Positions 55,257-64,000 of a DNA stretch of 64,000 nucleotides are shown here, one piece after another. Under the pieces are notes generated by a model, which was given only the letters and a program-made list of their open reading frames with translations, was not told the origin of the DNA and searched no databases. This DNA is from Ectopseudomonas mendocina (GTDB taxonomy: Bacteria > Pseudomonadota > Gammaproteobacteria > Pseudomonadales > Pseudomonadaceae): contig NZ_SCFY01000007.1 in assembly GCF_007049795.1 (NCBI RefSeq), positions 62,001-126,000 of the forward strand, written 5' to 3'. Made by a program: the position numbers and the translations under genes. The first letter of the stretch is position 1. Each line of letters starts with the position of its first letter.

Positions 55257-56315
55257 ATGAACAGCTCCGCTCAACTCGCTTCCTCCGTCACCACCATCGC
55301 CCGCCGCAGCGCCCAGCCGCTGCCCGGCCCCGCCGTACTGCGTCAACGCCTGCCGCTACCCGCCGCGCTTGCCGATTCCATCGCCGCCGACCGTGACGCC
55401 ATCCGCGCCGTGCTTGATGGTCGCGACTCACGCCTGCTGGTGGTGGTCGGCCCCTGTTCCCTGCATGACCGTAGCAGTGCCCTCGAATATGCCGAGCGCC
55501 TGGCCGAACTGGCGCCGCAGGTCGACGACCAACTGCTGCTGGTGATGCGCGCCTACGTGGAAAAACCGCGCACCACCGTGGGTTGGAAGGGGCTGCTGTA
55601 CGACCCGCATCTGGATGGCAGTGGTGATATGGCCGAGGGTTTGCGGCAGTCCCGGCAGTTGATGCTGGATATCCTCGCTCGCGGCTTGCCGCTGGCCACC
55701 GAGCTGCTGCAGCCGATGGCCGCCGGCTACTTCGACGACCTGCTTGGCTGGGCAGCGATTGGCGCCCGTACCAGCGAGTCGCAGGTGCATCGCGAGATGG
55801 TCAGCGGCCTGGATTTGCCGGTGGGCTTCAAGAACGGCACCGACGGCAGTGTCGGCATCGCCTGCGACGCCATGCGCTCGGCGGCGCACCCGCATCAGCA
55901 CTTCGGCATCGATGACCTCGGCCATCCGGCCCTGCTGCATACCGCGGGCAACCCCGACACCCATCTGGTACTGCGCGGCGGCCACGGCGCACCGAACCAT
56001 GATGCCGTCAGCGTCGCCGCTGCGCGGCAGGCACTTGAGCGCCAGGGCATCGCGCCGCGCATTCTGGTCGATTGCAGTCACGCCAACAGCGGCAAGGATC
56101 CGTTGCGTCAACCGGCGGTGCTGGAAAGTGTGATCGACCAGCGCCTGGCTGGCGATGACAGCCTGCGCGGGGTGATGCTGGAGAGCCACCTGTTCGACGG
56201 CTGCCAGGCGCTTGCCGGCGAGCTGCGTTACGGCGTATCGATCACCGATGGCTGCCTGGGCTGGAGCGGCACCGAAGCTGCGCTGCGCCAGGCCGCCGAG
56301 CGCTTGCGCGGGTAG
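55257..56315 (+). CDS. 3-deoxy-7-phosphoheptulonate synthase (DAHP synthase, class I)
   Basis: The first enzyme of the shikimate pathway, joining PEP and erythrose 4-phosphate. The 352-residue protein shows VVGPCSLHD, MRAYVEKPRTTVGWKGL, GARTSESQVHRE, GFKNGTDGS, RGGHGAPNH and DCSHANSGKDP, all typical of AroF/AroG/AroH. Which amino acid inhibits it cannot be read safely from the sequence. The start has AAGGAA about ten bases upstream. The Tyr/Phe/Trp-rich leader suggests supply of several aromatic amino acids is sensed. Confidence 0.95.
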   Translation: MNSSAQLASSVTTIARRSAQPLPGPAVLRQRLPLPAALADSIAADRDAIRAVLDGRDSRLLVVVGPCSLHDRSSALEYAERLAELAPQVDDQLLLVMRAYVEKPRTTVGWKGLLYDPHLDGSGDMAEGLRQSRQLMLDILARGLPLATELLQPMAAGYFDDLLGWAAIGARTSESQVHREMVSGLDLPVGFKNGTDGSVGIACDAMRSAAHPHQHFGIDDLGHPALLHTAGNPDTHLVLRGGHGAPNHDAVSVAAARQALERQGIAPRILVDCSHANSGKDPLRQPAVLESVIDQRLAGDDSLRGVMLESHLFDGCQALAGELRYGVSITDGCLGWSGTEAALRQAAERLRG

Positions 56316-56363
56316 GGCGGGTGCAACCCGCCAGCCCAGATTGGCGGGTTTCACCCGCCCTAC
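56311..56363. repeat. Dispersed palindromic repeat (GTAGGGCGGGTG type)
   Basis: A 22-bp near-perfect inverted repeat, arms GTAGGGCGGGTGCAACCCGC.. (from 56312) and ..GGGTTTCACCCGCCCTAC (to 56363), separated by eight bases. It begins inside the DAHP synthase stop codon region and probably forms the 3' end of its transcript. Confidence 0.75.
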
Positions 56364-56444
56364 GTGAGCGTCATCGTTGTGGGACTTGAGTGTTCAACGC
56401 GCTGCGTGCAGGCTCTGTCATCCGTTTCATGAAGGATTTGATTC

Positions 56445-57116
56445 ATGCGTGATTACAAGTGGCTGCACGAGTTTTGCCTCAATCGCTTCGGCTCGGCGAA
56501 GGCACTGGAGGCCATGCTGCCGCAGCCGCGTAGCGATGCCGAACTGCGGGCGCTGAGTGATGACCGTTATCTGTCGCTGATCAGCCTGCGCATCTTCCGC
56601 GCCGGTCTCAAGCACAGCCTGGTGGATGCTAAATGGCCGGCGTTCGAGGAAGTGTTCTTCGGCTTCGATCCGGAAAAGGTGGTGCTGATGGGCGCTGAGC
56701 GCCTGGAGAACCTGATGCAGGATGCGCGGCTGATCCGCCACCTGGGCAAGCTGAAAAGTGTGCCGCGCAACGCCCAGTTCATCCTCGATGTGCGTCGTGA
56801 AAAAGGCAGCTTTGGCACCCTGATCGCCGATTGGCCGGTGACCGACATCGTCGGCCTGTGGAAATACCTGGCCAAGCATGGCAGTCAGCTTGGCGGCCTG
56901 TCGGCGCCGCGTTTTCTGCGCATGGTGGGCAAGGACACCTTCATCCCCACCGATGACATGGTCGCCGCGCTGAAAGCGCAGGACGTGATCGACAAGGCGC
57001 CGACCAGTCTGAAAGACCTGGCCGCGGTGCAGGCGGCGTTCAACCAGTGGCAGGCCGAAAGCGGCCGACCGTTGTGTCAGCTATCGGTGATGCTGGCGCA
57101 TACGGTCAATCACTGA
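56445..57116 (+). CDS. DNA-3-methyladenine glycosylase I-like protein
   Basis: A 223-residue protein of helix-rich base-excision glycosylase type: MRDYKWLHEFCLNRFGS, LSLISLRIFRAGLKHSLVDAKWPAFEEVFFGFDPEKV in parts, and ARLIRHLGKLKSVPRNAQFIL are typical of the Tag superfamily. The classical zinc-binding residues at the ends of Tag (Cys and His near both termini) are not clearly present, so it is a Tag relative and not surely the same enzyme. The 3' end overlaps the convergent yheU gene by 11 bp. Confidence 0.85.
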   Translation: MRDYKWLHEFCLNRFGSAKALEAMLPQPRSDAELRALSDDRYLSLISLRIFRAGLKHSLVDAKWPAFEEVFFGFDPEKVVLMGAERLENLMQDARLIRHLGKLKSVPRNAQFILDVRREKGSFGTLIADWPVTDIVGLWKYLAKHGSQLGGLSAPRFLRMVGKDTFIPTDDMVAALKAQDVIDKAPTSLKDLAAVQAAFNQWQAESGRPLCQLSVMLAHTVNH

Positions 57117-57357
57117 GCGATTGCTGCAAGGCCTCCAGCCATTCCTTGGGCACGTCACGCTTCATTGCCAGCTGGCATTGCTGGCTGTCAGGGTCGAAGA
57201 CGATCACCGCTTCGCCTTTGTCCAGGGCGCGACGCACGCGTTGCACGCGGGTTTCCAGCGGGGTTTCATCGCCATTGTCGGTCCCGTCACGAGTGACGAA
57301 GTCTTCGATCAGCGCGGTGAGGGTGTCGGCTTGCAGCAGGTCAGCGGGGATCAGCAC
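57106..57357 (-). CDS. YheU family (UPF0270) protein
   Basis: An 83-residue acidic protein opening MLIPADLLQADTLTALIEDFVTRDGTD, with ETRVQRVRRALDKGEAVIVFD, the family signature of UPF0270/YheU. Function unknown. Its stop lies within the end of the convergent Tag-like gene. Confidence 0.9.
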   Translation of the reverse strand: MLIPADLLQADTLTALIEDFVTRDGTDNGDETPLETRVQRVRRALDKGEAVIVFDPDSQQCQLAMKRDVPKEWLEALQQSLSD

Positions 57358-57420
57358 AGCGAGTGGCTCCAGTTACAGGAGCCCATGATAGAGCCACAGG
57401 GCTCCATGCTGCGAGCTTCC

Positions 57421-60171
57421 TCAGTGCATCGTGCCGGGTCGCTTGAGGTGATGCTCCAGCGTGCTGTAGAGCAGGGCGCTATCCAGCGGTTTGCCGAGGA
57501 AATCATCCATGCCAGCGTCCAGACCGTGCTGACGGTGTTCCTCGAGGATATGCGCGGTCAGTGCGATGATGGGGACGGCAGCGAGTTGCCGGTCGCGTTC
57601 GAGCCGGCGGATTTGCCGTGTGGCTTCGAAGCCGTCCATCACCGGCATCTCGCAATCCATCAGGATCAAGTGCACGGCTGCCGGGTCGCGAGCGTATTCG
57701 TCCACCGCCGCCTGGCCGTCGACTACCAGGCGCACGCTGTAGCCACGTTTCTTCAAAAAGCCCTGAACCACCAGCTGGTTCACCGGGTTGTCCTCCGCCA
57801 CCAGAATGCAGGGGGCTTCGCTGTTGTCGCTGCGTATTTCTCTGACCAACTGATGTACCTGTGCTCTGGGTTCTTCATACAGCCCGTTCAAAGCCTGGCG
57901 CAGCGCGTTGATCGCCACGGGTTGGGCCAGGTGTTGCAGGCGCAGACCATGGCTCGCCGGCAGATGTTGGCAGGCCTCGGGCGGGCAGACCAGCAGCACG
58001 CGCTGTTGCGCCTGCAGCTTGGGCCGGAGCGAGTCGAGCCAGTGGTTGACGCCGCCTGGCCAGGGCGCCATCAGTACCAGTAACGGCGGCGCAGCGAAAT
58101 CCTCCAGATAGTCCTGCAGGCGCTCTGGCGTCTGGCAGCGTTCGGTGCGCATGCCCCAGCGCCCGAGCAGACGGCTCATGGCATCCAGGCCCAGGCCATC
58201 GAGAGAGGCGAGCAGAGCGGTGCGGCCGGTCAGCAGGCGGCTGAGCTCGTCGGCTGTTTCCTGTTCGGCCAGTAGCGGCATGTCGAACGCGAAGCGGGTG
58301 CCCTGGCCCAGGGTGCTCTGCACTTCGATTCTACCGCCCATCATCTCCACCAGTTCCTTGCTGATGGCCAGCCCCAGACCGCTGCCGCCATAACGGCGGG
58401 TGGTGCTGGAATCACCCTGGGCGAAGGATTCGAACAATTGCGCCAGTGCCTGCTCGCTGATGCCGATGCCACTATCGCTGACGGCGATCACCAGATGCGG
58501 CCTGCCATGGCTGTCACTGCGGCGGCTGACGCTGACCGCGACGTGGCCTTCGGCGGTGAACTTCAGGGCGTTGCTGAGCAGGTTCATCAGCACCTGCTTG
58601 AGCCGCGTCGGGTCCCCCTGAATACGCCGGGGTACGCCGTTTTCCAGGCTGACGTAGAGGCGCAGGCGTTTGTCCAGCGCCTGGCCGGTGAACAGGCTGA
58701 GCGTTTCGGAAATCATCTCTTCAAGATCGAACTCGATCTGCTCCAGGCTGAGCTTGCCGGATTCGATGCGGGCGTAGTCGAGGATGTCGTTGATCACCGC
58801 CATCAACGAACTACCGGAGCTGGAAATGGTGTCGACGTAGAAGCGCTGGCTGCGATCCAGGGGCGTTTCGCGCAGCAGCTGCAGCATGCCCAGCACGCCG
58901 TTGAGCGGGGTACGGATCTCGTGGCTCATCTTGGCCAGGAAGCGACTCTTGGCCTGGTTCTCGAAGGCGGCTTGCTCGGCCGCACGGCGCGACTGGAAGC
59001 CTTCTTCCTTGAGCAGGTTGATGCGGTCGGCAAGGCCGATGGACAGGGTGATCAGCTCGATGGTCACGCCGATCTTCACTACCGTGGCGCCGAACACGCC
59101 AAACACTTCCAGGCCTAGCGAGCCAGTGGTGGCCTGGATGAAGGCGAACAGCAGGATGGCCCAGGCCAGGGTGTAATAGGAGCCATAACGTACGCCACGA
59201 CGCCACACGTAGATGCCGGTCAGCAGCAGGATCAGCGACACCAGGGAGACGGTGACGCTGGCCAGGATGTTCCAGGCAGCGAAGCCGATCAGCGTAATCG
59301 ACAGCAGGCAGCCGACGCAGACCAACATCAGCAGGCGCAGGCCGGTATCCAGGCGCGGGAAATACTGGCGTGCATGCAGGAAATGACGGCTGAACTGGAT
59401 GGCCGTGAGGCAGTGCGCGTACATCAGGATGTAGATGCTGACCGACTGAAAGGCCACATGCTCGGGCAGCAGCTTGAACAGCATGCCGTCGAAGCACGCC
59501 GCGAGCAGGCCGACGTTGAGGTTGTAGGCCAGGTACCAGAGGTAGGCCGATTCACGCAGCGACAAGTAGAGGAACAGGTTGTAGCAGAACATGGCGAACA
59601 GCACGCCGTAGAACGCGCCGTTGAAGCCCATCAGGTTTTCCTGCGCGGCTGCGCTGGCGGCATAGGTGGCGAAGAACAGCGGCACGAACACCGTACTGGT
59701 GGTTTCCACGCGGATCAGCAATGTACTGATCCCGGGCTCCAGCTGCATGGGAAACCAGAAATTGCGAACCTGCACCGGCCGCTGGGAGAAGGCGAAAGTG
59801 TCGCCGCTTTCCTGTTCCAGGCGGTTGCCGTCCGGATCGATCAGGTGCACCTGCAGATGATCGAGCAACGGATAGTTGACTTCGAGATAGCCGCCCAGCT
59901 CATGGTTCAGGGCGTTGACCAGGCGAACCTTGAACCACCACACCGATGCGTTCTTGCCGAGGTTGGCATGTTCGCCGCCCAGGGTCTTGAAGGCGTCATC
60001 ATCCAACGCCTGCACCTGCCCGATGCTCAGGGTGCCGTTTATGTCTTCGTAATAACCGGTGTAAGGGCCCAGGGATAGGCGCAGGTCGTCGCTGTCGAGC
60101 GACGCAGGCGTAAGCGCCCAACTGGGGCAGGCGAGCCAGAGCAACAGCAAGGCCAGAAAGACGCGAGGCAT
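57421..60171 (-). CDS. Hybrid sensor histidine kinase with 7TMR-DISM sensor (LadS-like)
   Basis: A 916-residue hybrid kinase. A signal peptide (residues 1-19) precedes a periplasmic beta-sandwich domain of the DISMED2 type (about 30-175), then seven membrane helices (about 185-385). The kinase core has the H-box with His 417 ([15 protein letters not shown]), N-box [15 protein letters not shown] and [11 protein letters not shown] segment near 640-760 looks like a receiver that has lost its phospho-acceptor Asp. A full receiver follows, with EDNPVNQ, Asp 839 ([10 protein letters not shown]) and LGKP. The plan recalls LadS and RetS, which feed the Gac/Rsm system, but the target cannot be told. 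Confidence 0.88.
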   Translation of the reverse strand: MPRVFLALLLLWLACPSWALTPASLDSDDLRLSLGPYTGYYEDINGTLSIGQVQALDDDAFKTLGGEHANLGKNASVWWFKVRLVNALNHELGGYLEVNYPLLDHLQVHLIDPDGNRLEQESGDTFAFSQRPVQVRNFWFPMQLEPGISTLLIRVETTSTVFVPLFFATYAASAAAQENLMGFNGAFYGVLFAMFCYNLFLYLSLRESAYLWYLAYNLNVGLLAACFDGMLFKLLPEHVAFQSVSIYILMYAHCLTAIQFSRHFLHARQYFPRLDTGLRLLMLVCVGCLLSITLIGFAAWNILASVTVSLVSLILLLTGIYVWRRGVRYGSYYTLAWAILLFAFIQATTGSLGLEVFGVFGATVVKIGVTIELITLSIGLADRINLLKEEGFQSRRAAEQAAFENQAKSRFLAKMSHEIRTPLNGVLGMLQLLRETPLDRSQRFYVDTISSSGSSLMAVINDILDYARIESGKLSLEQIEFDLEEMISETLSLFTGQALDKRLRLYVSLENGVPRRIQGDPTRLKQVLMNLLSNALKFTAEGHVAVSVSRRSDSHGRPHLVIAVSDSGIGISEQALAQLFESFAQGDSSTTRRYGGSGLGLAISKELVEMMGGRIEVQSTLGQGTRFAFDMPLLAEQETADELSRLLTGRTALLASLDGLGLDAMSRLLGRWGMRTERCQTPERLQDYLEDFAAPPLLVLMAPWPGGVNHWLDSLRPKLQAQQRVLLVCPPEACQHLPASHGLRLQHLAQPVAINALRQALNGLYEEPRAQVHQLVREIRSDNSEAPCILVAEDNPVNQLVVQGFLKKRGYSVRLVVDGQAAVDEYARDPAAVHLILMDCEMPVMDGFEATRQIRRLERDRQLAAVPIIALTAHILEEHRQHGLDAGMDDFLGKPLDSALLYSTLEHHLKRPGTMH

Positions 60172-60329
60172 CCGTGAACCTCAGAAGGCCAGGAAAATGG
60201 CCGGGGTGTCATGTTCAACGTCGCTTGGCGACGGCCCTAAGGTTGGCCACTGACTGCAGGCCAGAAAAAGGGGAGCTGATGCTCCCCCTGTCGTTCTGTG
60301 TGTCACTTTGCCTTTATGCACTCAAGCCT

Positions 60330-61529
60330 TCAAGCGTCCCGATCATGTTGGCCAACCAGGCTGTCCACCGGCGGCACTCGGGTATCGCTTTCCATCTGAG
60401 CGTCATGCTCCAGCTGGTGGCTGAAGCGCTCCAGCGAGCCCTGTGCCGGTTGCGCATCACTGGCGAACACCGGCGGGCTCATCATGTAGGCGGTGAGCAG
60501 GCGGCTGAGGGCCTTGAGGCTGTCGATGTGGGTGCGTTCATAGCCGTGAGTCGCGTCGCAGCCGAAGGCCAACAGCGCCGTGCGGATGTCATGGCCGGCG
60601 GTGACTGCCGATTGCGCGTCGCTGTGGTAGTAGCGGAACAGGTCGCGGCGTACCGGTACGTCCTGTTCGGCCGCCAGGCGCAGCAACTGACGTGACAGGT
60701 GATAGTCGTAGGGCCCGCCGGAGTCCTGCATGGCCACGCTGACGGCGTGCTCGCTGGACTGCTGGCCTGGCGCGACCGGAGCGATGTCGATGCCGACGAA
60801 CTCGCTGACATCCCAGGGCAGCGCGGCAGCAGCGCCGGAGCCGACCTCTTCGGTGATGGTGAACAGCGGGTGGCAGTCGATCATCGGTTGCAGGCCGTGA
60901 TCACGAATCGCCTTGAGTGACGCCAGCAGGGCGGCGACGCCGGCCTTGTCATCGAGATGGCGGGCACTGATATGGCCGCTCTCGGAAAACTCCGGCAGCG
61001 GATCGAAGGCGACGAAATCACCGACGCAAACACCCAGCGAATCACAATCGGCGCGGGTGGCGCAGTAGGCGTCCAGGCGCAGTTCGACGTGATCCCAGCT
61101 TACCGGCATGGTATCGACGGCGGTGTTGAAGGCGTGCCCCGAGGCCATCAGTGGCAGCACGCTGCCGCGAATCACGCCGTTGTCGGTGAACAGGCTGACA
61201 CGGCTGCCTTCGGCGAAGCGGCTCGACCAGCAGCCCACCGGGGCCAGGCCCAGGCGGCCGTTGTCCTTGATTTCGCGGACGATGGCGCCAATGGTGTCCA
61301 GATGCACGGACACGGCGCGGTCGAAACGCTCGTACTCGCTCTGGCGTCCGCGCAGGGTGGCGCGAATGGTGCCGCGGCGGGTCAGCTCGAAGGGGATTTC
61401 CAGCTCTTCGAGACGTTCGGCGACGTAGCGCACGATGGTGTCGGTGAAACCGGTGGGGCTGGGGATGGCAAGCATCTCCAGCAGCACCTTCTGCATGTAG
61501 TCGAGATCGGGTTCGGGTAGTTGTTGCAT
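60330..61529 (-). CDS. M42-family peptidase of the NAGGN osmoprotectant system
   Basis: A 399-residue metallopeptidase with two-metal residues in SVHLDTIGAIV (His-x-Asp), RHLDDKAGVAALL (Asp), FTITEEVGSG (Glu-Glu) and GIDIAP, and a late YYHSDAQS and THGYERTHID. It is always linked to the NAGGN genes; a role in processing or recycling the dipeptide is supposed. The start at 61529 has GAGGAG six bases upstream. It follows ngg with a 62-bp gap holding a hairpin. Confidence 0.9.
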   Translation of the reverse strand: MQQLPEPDLDYMQKVLLEMLAIPSPTGFTDTIVRYVAERLEELEIPFELTRRGTIRATLRGRQSEYERFDRAVSVHLDTIGAIVREIKDNGRLGLAPVGCWSSRFAEGSRVSLFTDNGVIRGSVLPLMASGHAFNTAVDTMPVSWDHVELRLDAYCATRADCDSLGVCVGDFVAFDPLPEFSESGHISARHLDDKAGVAALLASLKAIRDHGLQPMIDCHPLFTITEEVGSGAAAALPWDVSEFVGIDIAPVAPGQQSSEHAVSVAMQDSGGPYDYHLSRQLLRLAAEQDVPVRRDLFRYYHSDAQSAVTAGHDIRTALLAFGCDATHGYERTHIDSLKALSRLLTAYMMSPPVFASDAQPAQGSLERFSHQLEHDAQMESDTRVPPVDSLVGQHDRDA

Positions 61530-61553
61530 GCAAGCTCCTCGGCATTCGGGTTT

Positions 61554-61577
61554 CCCCTCTCCCTGTGCGGGAGAGGG
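61554..61577. repeat. Hairpin between ngg and the M42 peptidase
   Basis: A 9-bp perfect inverted repeat (CCCTCTCCC / GGGAGAGGG, loop TGTGC). Its sequence is that of 'CCCTCTCCC..GGGAGAGGG' repeats common in proteobacterial genomes; here it may also tune expression of the downstream peptidase gene. Confidence 0.65.
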
Positions 61578-61591
61578 CCGGGGGAGAGTGG

Positions 61592-63331
61592 TCAGCTCGA
61601 TACCTGGCTGAGCGGGAACAGCAGGTCGACGAAGCGCTCGGCGGTCGGCTGCGGCTCATGGTTGGCCAGGCCGGCGCGCTCGTTGGCTTCGATGAATACG
61701 TACTCCGGCTGATCAGCGGCGGGCACCAGCAGGTCGAGGCCGACCACGGGGATTTCCAGGGCGCGCGCGGCCTTGATGGCGGCGTCGCGCAGGGTCGGAT
61801 GGAGGATCGCGGTGACGTCTTCCAGAGTGCCGCCGGTATGCAGGTTGGCGGTCTTGCGCACGGCCAGGCGCTCGCCGGCGGGCAGCACACTGTCGTAGTC
61901 GAGGCCGGCGCCATGCAGGGTGCGCAGGGTTTCGGCGTCCTTGGGAATGCGGCTTTCGCCGTCGGTGGCGGCCTGGCGGCGACGGCTCTGGGCATCGATC
62001 AGCTGGCCAATGCTGTGGCGGCCATCACCAATGATCTCGGCCGGACGGCGGATAGCCGCGGCCACCACTTCGTAGCCGATTACCAGTACGCGCAGGTCGT
62101 GACCTTCGTGATAACTCTCCAGCAGTACGCGCTGATCGAACACGCGGGCGCGTTCGATGGCTTCCTGCACCTCGCCCGGCGTACGCAGATCCACGGCCAC
62201 GCCCTGGCCTTGCTCGCCATCGACTGGTTTGACCACGACCGAGCCATGCTCGGCGAGAAAAGTGGCGTTGTCTTCGGCGCTGGCGGCCAGGCGCTGGGCC
62301 GGCACGCTGAGGTCGGCGCGCGACAGGGCACGGTGAGTCAGGCGCTTGTCCTGGCACAGGGTCATGCTCACGGCGCTGGTCAGGTCGCACAGCGATTCGC
62401 GGCAGCGGATGCGTCGGCCGCCGTGACTGAGGGTGAACAGCCCGGCCTCGGCGTCATCCACCTGCACTTCGATGCCGCGGCGCAGCGCCTCGTCGACGAT
62501 GATGCGCGCATAGGGGTTGAGCTCGGCCTGCGGGCCGGGGCCGAGGAACAGCGGCTGGTTGATGCCGTTCTTGCGCTTGAGGCTGAAGGTCTGCAACTCG
62601 CGGAAGCCGAGCTTGGCGTAGAGCTTCTTGGCCTGCTTGTTATCGTGCAGCACCGACAGGTCGAGGTAGCTCAGGCCACGGCTCATGCCGTGCTCGATCA
62701 GGTGACGCACCAGTACCTCGCCGACACCGGGTCGGCTGCATTGCGGGTCGACCGCCAGGCACCACAGGCTGCTGCCGTTTTCCGGGTCACGGAAGGCGCG
62801 TTGGTGGTTAAGGCCCATGACACTGCCGATCACCGCGCCGCTGTCTTCGTCCTCGGCCAGCCAGTAGGTCGGGCCGCCCTCGGTGTAAGGCGTGAGCTTG
62901 GCCGGGTCGATTGGCAGCATGCCGCGGGTCTGGTACAGGCAATTGATGGCCTGCCAGTCGGCATCGTTCTGCGCCCGGCGAATACGAAAACCACGGAAGC
63001 TGCGACGCGCCGGGCGGTAGTCGGTGAACCACAGGCGCAGCGTGTCGGAGGGGTCGAGAAACAGTTGCTGCGGTGCATGCGCCAGCACCTGGTGCGGGGC
63101 CGCCACGTACAGGGCGATGTCACGTTCACCGGGCTGTTCGTCCAGCAGGGATTCGGCCAGGACAGTGGCGTCGGGGTAGGTATGGCCGATCAGCAGGCGA
63201 CCCCAGCCGCAATGAATGGCCTGTGGCTGGCTGGGCTGGCTGCTATGATCCTCGGCCAGACGGGCCTGCAGACGCTCGTAAGATGGTGTCTGGCCTCGCA
63301 GCAGGCGTTGGTTGAAGGCAGTGGAGCGCAT
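61592..63331 (-). CDS. ngg: N-acetylglutaminylglutamine synthetase
   Basis: The enzyme (579 residues) makes the dipeptide N-acetylglutaminylglutamine, precursor of the osmolyte NAGGN. It joins an N-terminal GNAT acetyltransferase-like domain (residues about 110-255: CSRPGVGEVLVRHLIEHG with LSYLDLSVLHDNKQAKKLYAKLGF in parts) to a C-terminal ATP-grasp ligase domain (VVVKPVDGEQGQGVAVDL; LESYHEGHDLRVLVIG; VFIEANERAG). The start at 63331 (MRSTAFNQRLL) is that of the family; the frame runs on to 63397 without conserved residues. It lies between the asparagine-synthetase-like gene and the M42 peptidase. Confidence 0.94.
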   Translation of the reverse strand: MRSTAFNQRLLRGQTPSYERLQARLAEDHSSQPSQPQAIHCGWGRLLIGHTYPDATVLAESLLDEQPGERDIALYVAAPHQVLAHAPQQLFLDPSDTLRLWFTDYRPARRSFRGFRIRRAQNDADWQAINCLYQTRGMLPIDPAKLTPYTEGGPTYWLAEDEDSGAVIGSVMGLNHQRAFRDPENGSSLWCLAVDPQCSRPGVGEVLVRHLIEHGMSRGLSYLDLSVLHDNKQAKKLYAKLGFRELQTFSLKRKNGINQPLFLGPGPQAELNPYARIIVDEALRRGIEVQVDDAEAGLFTLSHGGRRIRCRESLCDLTSAVSMTLCQDKRLTHRALSRADLSVPAQRLAASAEDNATFLAEHGSVVVKPVDGEQGQGVAVDLRTPGEVQEAIERARVFDQRVLLESYHEGHDLRVLVIGYEVVAAAIRRPAEIIGDGRHSIGQLIDAQSRRRQAATDGESRIPKDAETLRTLHGAGLDYDSVLPAGERLAVRKTANLHTGGTLEDVTAILHPTLRDAAIKAARALEIPVVGLDLLVPAADQPEYVFIEANERAGLANHEPQPTAERFVDLLFPLSQVSS

Positions 63332-63429
63332 GGAATAATCCCTGTCCGTGTTCACTACGTCCGGTCTTGGCCGGATCGTCATTGAGTCGCGACACATCCC
63401 GGCTTTGCCGGGCTATGACCATTGATCCT

Positions 63430-63456
63430 GCAGGAGCGGCCCGAGGGCCGCTCCAC
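63430..63456. repeat. Hairpin between the amidotransferase gene and ngg
   Basis: A perfect 10-bp inverted repeat (GGAGCGGCCC / GGGCCGCTCC, two-base centre, so a shorter effective stem) preceded by TGCA; its outer end resembles that of the family A repeats at 15205 and 30443. Confidence 0.6.
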
Positions 63457-63461
63457 GTGAG

Positions 63462-64000
63462 TTATAGGCCTTGTTCGCTCAGCCACAGGTTGAGCGCTGC
63501 CAGTTGCCATAGCTTGGACCCGCGCAGCGGCGTGAGCTGGCTCTGCGGGTTGGTCAGCAACTGATCGAGCATGGTCGGGTTGAACAGGCCGCGATCCAGG
63601 CTTGGGTCGAGCAGCAGGTCGCGCACCCAACCGAGGGTGGCGCCCTCAAGATGCTTGAGTCCTGGCACGGGGAAGTAGCCTTTGGGCCGGTCGATCACCT
63701 CGCTGGGGATGACCTTGCGCGCGGCTTCCTTGAGCACGTACTTGCCGCCTTCCGGCAGCTTGAACTGCGCGGGAATGCGCGCCGACAGCTCGGCCACGCG
63801 ATAGTCGAGGAACGGCGTGCGCGCTTCGAGGCCCCAGGCCATGGTCATGTTGTCCACCCGTTTGACCGGGTCGTCGACCAGCATCACCGTGCTGTCCAGG
63901 CGCAGGGCCTTGTCCACTGCAGCATCGGCGCCGGGCATGGCGAAGTGCTCGCGAACGAACTCTCCAGCCATGTCGCCGGTCAGCCAGGCGGGCTGCACGC
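63462..64000 (-). CDS. N-acetylglutaminylglutamine amidotransferase (asparagine synthetase family), C-terminal part
   Basis: The visible 180 or so residues are the C-terminal part of an AsnB-type synthetase domain: LMLVDDPVKRVDNMTMAWGLEARTPFLDYRVAEL in parts (seen as TVMLVDDPVKRVDNM and GLEARTPFLDYRV), KYVLKEAARKVIP, RPKGYFPVPG. Next to ngg and the M42 peptidase this is the amidotransferase that turns the dipeptide into its amide. The N-terminal glutaminase domain lies beyond the window end. Confidence 0.93.
   Translation of the reverse strand, partial: VQPAWLTGDMAGEFVREHFAMPGADAAVDKALRLDSTVMLVDDPVKRVDNMTMAWGLEARTPFLDYRVAELSARIPAQFKLPEGGKYVLKEAARKVIPSEVIDRPKGYFPVPGLKHLEGATLGWVRDLLLDPSLDRGLFNPTMLDQLLTNPQSQLTPLRGSKLWQLAALNLWLSEQGL

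Overview
The window is a chromosomal stretch of a high-GC gammaproteobacterium, almost certainly a Pseudomonas. Gene order (rpoS-rsmZ-fdxA-mutS; recA-recX; purN-purM; hda-DUF2069-wrbA-arsC-yihY; nap-oprH-phoP-phoQ; asnO-ngg-M42 peptidase) and the proteins OprH, Rmf and RsmZ are typical of that genus. The nap operon next to oprH-phoPQ, and several palindromic repeat families, fit the P. mendocina / P. pseudoalcaligenes side of the genus; the species call is inference.

Layout. 1-10.1 kb: stress and repair core: 3' end of rpoS, the small RNA rsmZ with its GacA site, fdxA, mutS, a frameshifted PAS-PAS chemotaxis transducer, pncC, LexA-controlled recA with recX, then pyrD. 10.2-24.6 kb: rmf with a structured leader, rlmKL, dacB, yggL, an HD-GYP sensor, a FUSC protein, dgt, an EAL protein, a yqjDEK-like trio and an ammonium transporter. 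24.8-36.1 kb: purine genes (purM-purN), perM-like and hda, the arsC-wrbA-DUF2069 operon, a YihY protein, a PilZ protein and a TlpA-like lipoprotein. 36.2-44.6 kb: periplasmic nitrate reductase napEDABC (no napF) behind an ANR/FNR-type box, an MFS transporter, and oprH-phoP-phoQ behind four 11-bp-spaced PhoP-type repeats. 44.8-50.9 kb: accessory region with an orphan low-GC gene, an AraC regulator and an acyl-CoA cluster whose dehydrogenase is frameshifted. 51-57.4 kb: sprT, two Yip1-like membrane proteins, a DnaJ-related protein, ttcA, a DAHP synthase preceded by two aromatic-rich mini-ORFs and a strong terminator, tag and yheU. 57.4-64 kb: a DISM hybrid kinase and the N-acetylglutaminylglutamine amide (NAGGN) osmoprotectant genes, the last running off the window.

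Themes. Cyclic-di-GMP turnover and sensing (HD-GYP, EAL, PilZ) sit within 20 kb. Gac/Rsm output (rsmZ) and a LadS-like hybrid kinase are both present. The most unusual locus is the 54.8-55.26 kb leader of the DAHP synthase gene, which looks like a transcription attenuator with a second aromatic-rich mini-ORF behind it. Two genes carry single-base losses in short G/C runs, so real pseudogenes and sequencing errors must be told apart. No tRNA, rRNA, insertion sequence, prophage or CRISPR array was seen.
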